Of a stretch of 11,418 bases of DNA, positions 6,804 to 11,418 are shown piece by piece. The position numbers were made by a program, and so were the translations under genes. Positions within the stretch are counted from its first letter, which is position 1, and each line of letters starts with the position of its first letter. Source of the DNA: Bacteroidota bacterium (GTDB lineage Bacteria; Bacteroidota; Rhodothermia; Balneolales; Balneolaceae); contig JAGXIS010000077.1 of NCBI GenBank assembly GCA_024635465.1, forward strand, positions 1-11,418, given 5' to 3'. The notes beneath the pieces were generated by a model. That model saw only the letters and a list, made by a program, of their open reading frames with translations. It ran no database searches and was not told where the DNA came from.

Positions 6804-8975
6804 CTACATGTCGAGTCCAAACATTCGTATTTGTTCACGACTATCCTCAAGTGTGGATGGAAGTTCAAGTCTTCCATTCGTAATGCGTTCAACTTCTAAT
6901 CGTAGCATCTCAGCAGTAGCCTCATCTTCATTTTCAAAGAAAATATTTTGAAGAATAGAGAGTCGGCTGACTGAAAAACTAATATCCTGAATGATGGCCT
7001 CACGTTGACGAGCAATTCGTTCCTGATCACTTCGCAATGATTGAGCTCTATCTGTTCGAGCACGTGAAAGCGCCTGGCGTATATCATCTTCCAGAACACT
7101 AATACGAGCTTCATATTCATCAAGTTTCAACATGTCGTACGAAAGGTCTTCGTTGAGACGTTCCGCAATAAAGAATGCGAGTTGGTTTGCCCTCATCTCT
7201 TCTCCAACTCTCATATATCGATATGCATAAAGAGCGGCTACAGTCCAGTCATGTTCAATCTCCCTGAAAGGTATTTTATCTTCACCAAACTTAAGCCAGT
7301 AGGCTGCTTCTTCACGATTACCTTCTTGCAGATAAGCATCAGCCAACTGTGTAAATCCATAGCGATAATTTCCCAGCATTCTTCGAATGTTTTCATCAAA
7401 ATAGACCGTTGGTGAGTCCCAATTTTCAAATTTAAAATTACTCAATCTGGCAGCGTGAACCTCAGGGTCGACATATCCAAAAGGCCCAACAGATCTCTTT
7501 TTAGGGACAATACGAAATGCTTTACCTTCAAATTGGAAAAAATCTTCAAGTCCCAATTGGCCACTCCTGGAGACGGTATTGGCAAAGTAAATCGGCCTTA
7601 AAAATAGATTATTTTCAAGCAAGTGCAGAACCATCTTATCCTGAGTTTGTAAATAAAATCGGTCATTTCCTTGAGAATCCCTGCCGGCAGATCGTCCTTC
7701 TACGTACCAGGTCATTTCGTCATCCAATTCATCCACTGGCAACGAATAAGGAGTAGCCATTCTGATCTGATTATAGAGCATGTCGTTCATCTGAATATCT
7801 TCCGGGATCAGATTTTGAAAACCGGTTGAAGTGGTATCTTCCAATTGATCAGCAGAGGTTTCAAAGATAGAACGGAGCAGATCTTTCCTGACCGGAATGG
7901 TAATTTCACCCGGTCTGTGAAGGTCTAGTTGTGAAGTCATGGAATCAATCTCCTCATCGGTAAATGTTATTGCGAGAGGAAGCGATTCATGGGTTTGTCT
8001 ATCACGTAATTGTTTTATGTACCAATCTGTATTCAACAAACTTAAATTGACGACTCTTACATCCGTTCGAACCCCCTCAACCTCCTGGATATACCATAGT
8101 GGAAAGGTGTCATTATCACCATTTGTAAAGAGAATGGCATTCTCTTCCAATGAGTTCAAGAGATTATAGGCATAATCCCTGGCAACATACCGCTCACTTC
8201 GATCATGGCTGGGCCAGTTTTGATGAAGCATCCATGCAGGAACCGCGAAAAAAATAATACCTAATGCACCGATAGCAACTGCCTTACGACTTCCAATACT
8301 ATCTTTAATTAACTCAATAATACCTGTTACTCCGAGGCCAAGAAATATAGTAAATGCAAAAAAGGATCCTACATAAGCATAATCACGCTCTCTAGGTTCA
8401 TAAGGGGTCTGATTTAAGTAGAAAATGATAGCCAAACCGGTCAATAAAAAGAGTGCGAATACGGATATAGCCCTACGCCAATCTTTGCGAAAATGGTATA
8501 ATATTCCAAAAAGTGCCAGTATTAGAGGTAAATAGAAATAACCTGAATTGGCAGGATTATTTGAATGTCGGGTCTCTGAAAATCCTGAGTACCAACCTGT
8601 ATCTTGAATATCCGCTTCCCTGCCGATGAAATTCCAAAACAGGTACCTCATATACATATGATTCACCTGATATCTTAGGAAGAATTCAAGATCACTATTA
8701 AAATTCCCATAATATTCAAGATGATGCGGCAGGGATGAGTGTCGACGTGGAAAGAGTACTTCTTCTGACCGATCAATTGTACCGGTACGGTCATTATAAC
8801 TAAGACCTTTAAGCAGAGGCGAAGCTCCATATTGATCTCTGTTCAAATAACTTACAAATGCTTCTACAGTAGCAGGAGAGTTCTCATCAATGGGAGGTCC
8901 TGCTTGTGATCGAATCATAATGAGCGCGTAACTTGAGTATCCGATCATAATCATCATATAAGCAACAAAGATCAT
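6804..8975 (-). CDS. DUF2723 protein, C-terminal part
   Basis: This 723-codon frame is the C-terminal 70% of a DUF2723 protein. It is in the same frame as the 275-residue piece upstream and is separated from it only by one TAA and 11 open codons. It opens inside a membrane helix (MIFVAYMMIMIGYSSYALIM, 1-20), then has the family segment from GPPIDENSP to FVSYLNRDQYG (26-50), a periplasmic loop, and membrane segments at about 147-163, 168-187, 200-221 and 230-250. A large soluble domain starts near NWPSHDRSERYVARDYAYN (253-271), with FTNGDNDTFPLWYIQEVEGV at 283-302. A helical, partly coiled C-terminus (about 540-700) may be TPR-like. If made alone it would start at ATG 8975, 34 bases after the TAA. 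No other lesion is seen. It would lack the N-terminal catalytic loop, so I doubt it works alone. Confidence 0.82.
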   Translation of the reverse strand: MIFVAYMMIMIGYSSYALIMIRSQAGPPIDENSPATVEAFVSYLNRDQYGASPLLKGLSYNDRTGTIDRSEEVLFPRRHSSLPHHLEYYGNFNSDLEFFLRYQVNHMYMRYLFWNFIGREADIQDTGWYSGFSETRHSNNPANSGYFYLPLILALFGILYHFRKDWRRAISVFALFLLTGLAIIFYLNQTPYEPRERDYAYVGSFFAFTIFLGLGVTGIIELIKDSIGSRKAVAIGALGIIFFAVPAWMLHQNWPSHDRSERYVARDYAYNLLNSLEENAILFTNGDNDTFPLWYIQEVEGVRTDVRVVNLSLLNTDWYIKQLRDRQTHESLPLAITFTDEEIDSMTSQLDLHRPGEITIPVRKDLLRSIFETSADQLEDTTSTGFQNLIPEDIQMNDMLYNQIRMATPYSLPVDELDDEMTWYVEGRSAGRDSQGNDRFYLQTQDKMVLHLLENNLFLRPIYFANTVSRSGQLGLEDFFQFEGKAFRIVPKKRSVGPFGYVDPEVHAARLSNFKFENWDSPTVYFDENIRRMLGNYRYGFTQLADAYLQEGNREEAAYWLKFGEDKIPFREIEHDWTVAALYAYRYMRVGEEMRANQLAFFIAERLNEDLSYDMLKLDEYEARISVLEDDIRQALSRARTDRAQSLRSDQERIARQREAIIQDISFSVSRLSILQNIFFENEDEATAEMLRLEVERITNGRLELPSTLEDSREQIRMFGLDM

Positions 8976-9008
8976 GTTAGCGATCCGATATCCCTTTTTA
9001 TGGGTATA

Positions 9009-9011
9009 TTA
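9009..9011 (-). other. In-frame TAA interrupting the DUF2723 gene
   Basis: The reading frame from 9836 to 6804 is 1010 codons plus stop and is open except for this single TAA. The codons after it read YTHKKGYRIAN and lead directly into the next expected membrane helix. The two halves are in the same frame, so a frameshift is not needed. One base change (for example from TTA, AAA, CAA, GAA or TAT) would create it. The next base is T, giving TAAT, a context in which termination is normally efficient, so readthrough is unlikely. Confidence 0.85.
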
Positions 9012-9836
9012 GATTCCAAAAGAGATGGAAAGGATGAAGATAATTATAAATGTTGCAGGGCCAATCAAGCCATAGGTCATTGAGCCTATCTGACCTGCAA
9101 AATCAGGTATCAGTATGATGGTAATGGGATAGATCGATAAAAAAGCAACTACTGAGATTCCCATCATTACCAAAAAAGTTTTAATCGAAAATTCAAACTT
9201 TTTGAAATAGATAATCATGGCCACAAAAAAGAGTGCCAATAGATTTAAAAGGTGGACTCCGATTCCTAGCCCAAAGATGTAGGCAATCAAGACAAGCCAC
9301 CGTTCTGAATAGGGCTCATCATGATTTGATGACCATTTTAAGGCTACCCAAACCACCAAAGCTGTAAATAACATGGATGAACCATACATCTCAGCCTCAA
9401 CAGCATTGAACCATTGTGTATGGGTTACCGTAAATGTAAGTGCGGCGATGAGTCCACCCCCATAAAGGCCCACCTGATCCATGAAATCCATCTGATCTGC
9501 AGGTCCTCTGAATTCTTCAATCAATCGTACTACGATCAGGTAAAGAAGTACGATCGTAAAAGCTGACGCCACAACGCTGATCATATTGATACTGAGTGCT
9601 ACATGCTGAGCCGGAACGAACATTGAGACAACTCTTCCAATTATGGCGAATAGTGGTGAACCCGGAGGGTGTGCAATTTGAAGTGTATTGGAGATGGCAA
9701 TGTATTCTGCCGGATCCCAAAATGAAGCAGTAGGGGCAACAGTTAAAGTGTATATGAGCAGTGCATAGGCAAAACTGATCGTAGCAAAAAAGAGGTTTCG
9801 TGTTTTATGCTGTGCGAAAATTAAAGAAAAATCCAT
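9009..9836 (-). CDS. DUF2723 protein, N-terminal part
   Basis: This 275-residue frame is the N-terminal part of a DUF2723 family protein, a large inner-membrane protein of Bacteroidota and relatives whose fold and annotations resemble GT-C glycosyltransferases such as protein O-mannosyltransferases. About seven hydrophobic segments are visible (about 14-35, 55-73, 83-104, 124-140, 150-167, 181-209, 218-243), with a last one from about 256. The first periplasmic loop carries SFWDPAEYI (38-46) and HPPGSPLF (56-63). The usual family form is SFWDCGEFI...HPPGAPLF, and the loop Asp (D41) is at the position of the GT-C catalytic acid. It ends abruptly in a helix at FGI-TAA, whereas full family members are about 1000 residues. 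The ATG at 9836 fits the family N-terminus. It opens the minus-strand block. Confidence 0.82.
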   Translation of the reverse strand: MDFSLIFAQHKTRNLFFATISFAYALLIYTLTVAPTASFWDPAEYIAISNTLQIAHPPGSPLFAIIGRVVSMFVPAQHVALSINMISVVASAFTIVLLYLIVVRLIEEFRGPADQMDFMDQVGLYGGGLIAALTFTVTHTQWFNAVEAEMYGSSMLFTALVVWVALKWSSNHDEPYSERWLVLIAYIFGLGIGVHLLNLLALFFVAMIIYFKKFEFSIKTFLVMMGISVVAFLSIYPITIILIPDFAGQIGSMTYGLIGPATFIIIFILSISFGI

Positions 9837-10177
9837 ATTAGGATATTGCCGTTTCGTTATTCATTGTTAATGATTCAAAGACCGACTAACGATTTATTGA
9901 AGCCATTATTTCCAATTTTACCCGTAAAGTGACTAAGATACCGAATCAAGCCTTGAATGCGCAATGTTATTTAATAAATTGGACTTAGATTTGTGGCTTA
10001 ATAGGGTTCGATACATGGAAATTGTAACTGTTGGTTATATAATTATTAAATCCCATACACTTTATTGAATCAATGATATTGTTTGAAAACTGTATGTATG
10101 AATCTGGTTTTCTTGTTTCTGATTGTAAAAATGATTATCAATGGAGCGGCTTTTATAAGAAATTTAAAACTGATTAA
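9837..10177. other. Divergent intergenic gap with possible dyad and leader ORF
   Basis: This 341-base gap lies between the divergent DUF2723 and symporter genes and should contain both promoters. It holds a small hairpin TCATT-GTT-AATGA (9861-9873), an AT-rich dyad at 9962-9981 (CAAT, TTATT, AATAA, ATTG with one bulged G) that could be an operator, and a perfect TATAAT at 10038-10043 with no matching -35 at 16-18 bases. A 27-codon frame occupies 10094-10177. I do not call a definite promoter. Confidence 0.5.
10094..10177 (+). CDS. Possible 27-residue leader ORF
   Basis: An ATG at 10094 opens 27 codons (beginning MYESGFLVSDCKNDYQWSGF) that end in TAA at 10175-10177, immediately before and in frame with the symporter ATG. 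It has no clear ribosome site and matches nothing I know. The symporter N-terminus is already complete without it, so it is not a lost extension. It may be a translational leader that couples to the symporter start, or a chance frame. Confidence 0.2.
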   Translation: MYESGFLVSDCKNDYQWSGFYKKFKTD

Positions 10178-11418
10178 ATGGCTGATCAAATAGCACCGAT
10201 CAAAGAGCGATTTTCCACAAAATGGGGGTTGATTTTAAGTGTGTTGGGAATTGCAGTAGGTACCGGGAATATCTGGCGTTTTCCACGAATTGCAGCTCAA
10301 AATGGTACAGATGATGGTGCTGGAGCATTCTTAATTGCCTGGGTCACTTTTCTATTTATTTGGTCTATACCACTGATTATTGCGGAGTATGGAATAGGTC
10401 GCAATGGAAGAAAAGGAGTTATTGGCTCGTATATCAAAATGGTGGGGAAGAGGTTTGCATGGATGGGATCTTTCATAGGATTTGTAGCAACAGCCATCAT
10501 GTTCTATTATAGTGTTGTTGCAGGATGGTGCGCCTATTATCTTATTGAGTCTATTCTATACGCATTACCGCAAAGTCCTGAAGAGGCGGATATTGTCTGG
10601 AATGGTTTTCAAAACTCCATGTACCCATCTCTTTTCCATGGGTTGATGATATTTTTTGGTGGATTAATCATTTTAAAAGGGGTAAAAAGTATTGAACGGA
10701 TTAATATGATTCTCATTCCCTCACTTCTTTTTGTACTTCTGATATCTCTTTTCAAAGCACTCACTCTATCCGGCAGTGGCGCAGGAATTGCGTACCTCTT
10801 TACTCCTGATTGGGCTACATTAAAAGAACCCGGACTTTGGCTAGAAGCGTTGACACAGAATGCATGGGATACGGGCGCTGCATGGGGATTGATTTTGACC
10901 TATGGGGCCTATATGAGAAAACAGGATGATATTACGATCAGTGCATTTCAAACAGGCATAGGGAATAATATCGTCTCTTTAATTGCAGCCATTATCATCT
11001 TTTCAACCGTTTTTGGGACATTGGGTACACAAATGAGTGATGGTGAGATCCTTGAAGTCATGAAAACGTCAGGGCCAGCATCCACCGGGTTAACATTTAT
11101 GTGGATGCCTCAGCTGTTTAATGTGATGACCGGGGGCAAAATATTTGCCGTACTATTTTTTCTAGGACTAACTTTTGCAGCGTTTAGTTCTTTGATCTCC
11201 ATGATTGAACTTGCAACGAAAGTTTTTATAGACATGGGTGTTACCCGCAAAAAATCAACGATTGGGGTATGTTTAGCCGGATTTTTATTTGGTCTTCCGT
11301 CTGCATTATCGCTGGATATTTTTGCAAATCAAGATTTTGTTTGGGGGGTGGGGCTAATGGTTTCGGGTGGACTCATTTCATTTGCTGTCATTAGTTTTGG
11401 TGCAGATAAATTCCGGGA
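10178..11418 (+). CDS. SNF/NSS-family sodium-dependent transporter (partial, 3' end cut)
   Basis: This is the first 413 residues of a neurotransmitter:sodium symporter family protein (LeuT fold), an inner-membrane carrier that takes up amino acids or related solutes with Na+. Transmembrane segment 1 carries GIAVGTGNIWRFPRIAAQNG (24-43), then GAGAFLIAW. Compared with LeuT, Na+ ligands Ala22, Val23 and Asn27 correspond to A26, V27 and N31. The loop before GAF has about four extra residues (TDDG region), seen in some bacterial members. Segment 6 reads AWDTGAAWGLILTYGAYM (229-246), and segment 8 reads FAAFSSLISMIE (333-344), keeping the Na2-site serines (LeuT Thr354/Ser355 as S337/S338). About ten of 11-12 helices are present; the family is usually 440-510 residues. 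The frame is open to the window edge. ATG 10178 directly follows an in-frame TAA, fixing the start. The substrate cannot be read from this. Confidence 0.93.
   Translation, partial: MADQIAPIKERFSTKWGLILSVLGIAVGTGNIWRFPRIAAQNGTDDGAGAFLIAWVTFLFIWSIPLIIAEYGIGRNGRKGVIGSYIKMVGKRFAWMGSFIGFVATAIMFYYSVVAGWCAYYLIESILYALPQSPEEADIVWNGFQNSMYPSLFHGLMIFFGGLIILKGVKSIERINMILIPSLLFVLLISLFKALTLSGSGAGIAYLFTPDWATLKEPGLWLEALTQNAWDTGAAWGLILTYGAYMRKQDDITISAFQTGIGNNIVSLIAAIIIFSTVFGTLGTQMSDGEILEVMKTSGPASTGLTFMWMPQLFNVMTGGKIFAVLFFLGLTFAAFSSLISMIELATKVFIDMGVTRKKSTIGVCLAGFLFGLPSALSLDIFANQDFVWGVGLMVSGGLISFAVISFGADKFR

Noticed and set aside
8976..9011. Frameshift between the two DUF2723 pieces
   Set aside because: Both frames have the same phase (9836 and 8975 differ by a multiple of three), and the intervening codons read as family sequence. 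Only a stop codon separates them.
10038..10043. Perfect TATAAT as the symporter promoter
   Set aside because: The hexamer 17 bases upstream (ATGGAA) is nothing like a -35, and the surroundings are AT-rich, so the match may be chance.

Overview
The window looks like a chromosomal stretch from a Gram-negative bacterium of the Bacteroidota/Balneolota group, most likely a Balneolales-type marine or halophilic organism. This is an inference from gene content: a DUF2723 membrane glycosyltransferase-like protein, a YbeY whose third metal ligand is Asp instead of His, AT-rich DNA, and almost no Shine-Dalgarno sequences before starts. No rRNA, tRNA, CRISPR array, transposase or prophage gene was found. 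Most genes are housekeeping or envelope genes.

Layout. A DUF1456 (YehS-like) gene lies on the minus strand at the left edge. It is followed by a 548-base AT-rich gap and a plus-strand YbdG-type mechanosensitive channel gene with a probable terminator. The next 340-base gap holds what looks like a fossil of a CIA30-domain gene on the minus strand. A plus-strand cyclophilin gene follows. It converges on a long minus-strand block, and the two sides meet in a heptamer-based inverted repeat that supplies the stop codon of both genes.

The minus-strand block, in transcription order from 9836 down to 3267, is: a DUF2723 protein split in two by one in-frame TAA; an unrecognised 155-residue acidic protein; ybeY; a compact, divergent type IA topoisomerase with a TTG start; and a DUF445 membrane protein. 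Spacings are 33, 68, -35 (overlap), 2 and 52 bases, so the block may be one transcription unit. After a 341-base divergent gap, the plus strand carries an SNF-family sodium:solute symporter cut off by the window end. Its start codon directly abuts the stop of a 27-codon reading frame.

What stands out. No complete new system is evident. The items most worth a second look are the compact topoisomerase-like protein (catalytic Tyr kept, one Toprim acidic residue replaced, no zinc fingers) embedded with ybeY and an unknown acidic protein; the otherwise intact 1010-codon DUF2723 frame interrupted by one stop; the repeat that ends two genes; and the CIA30 fossil.
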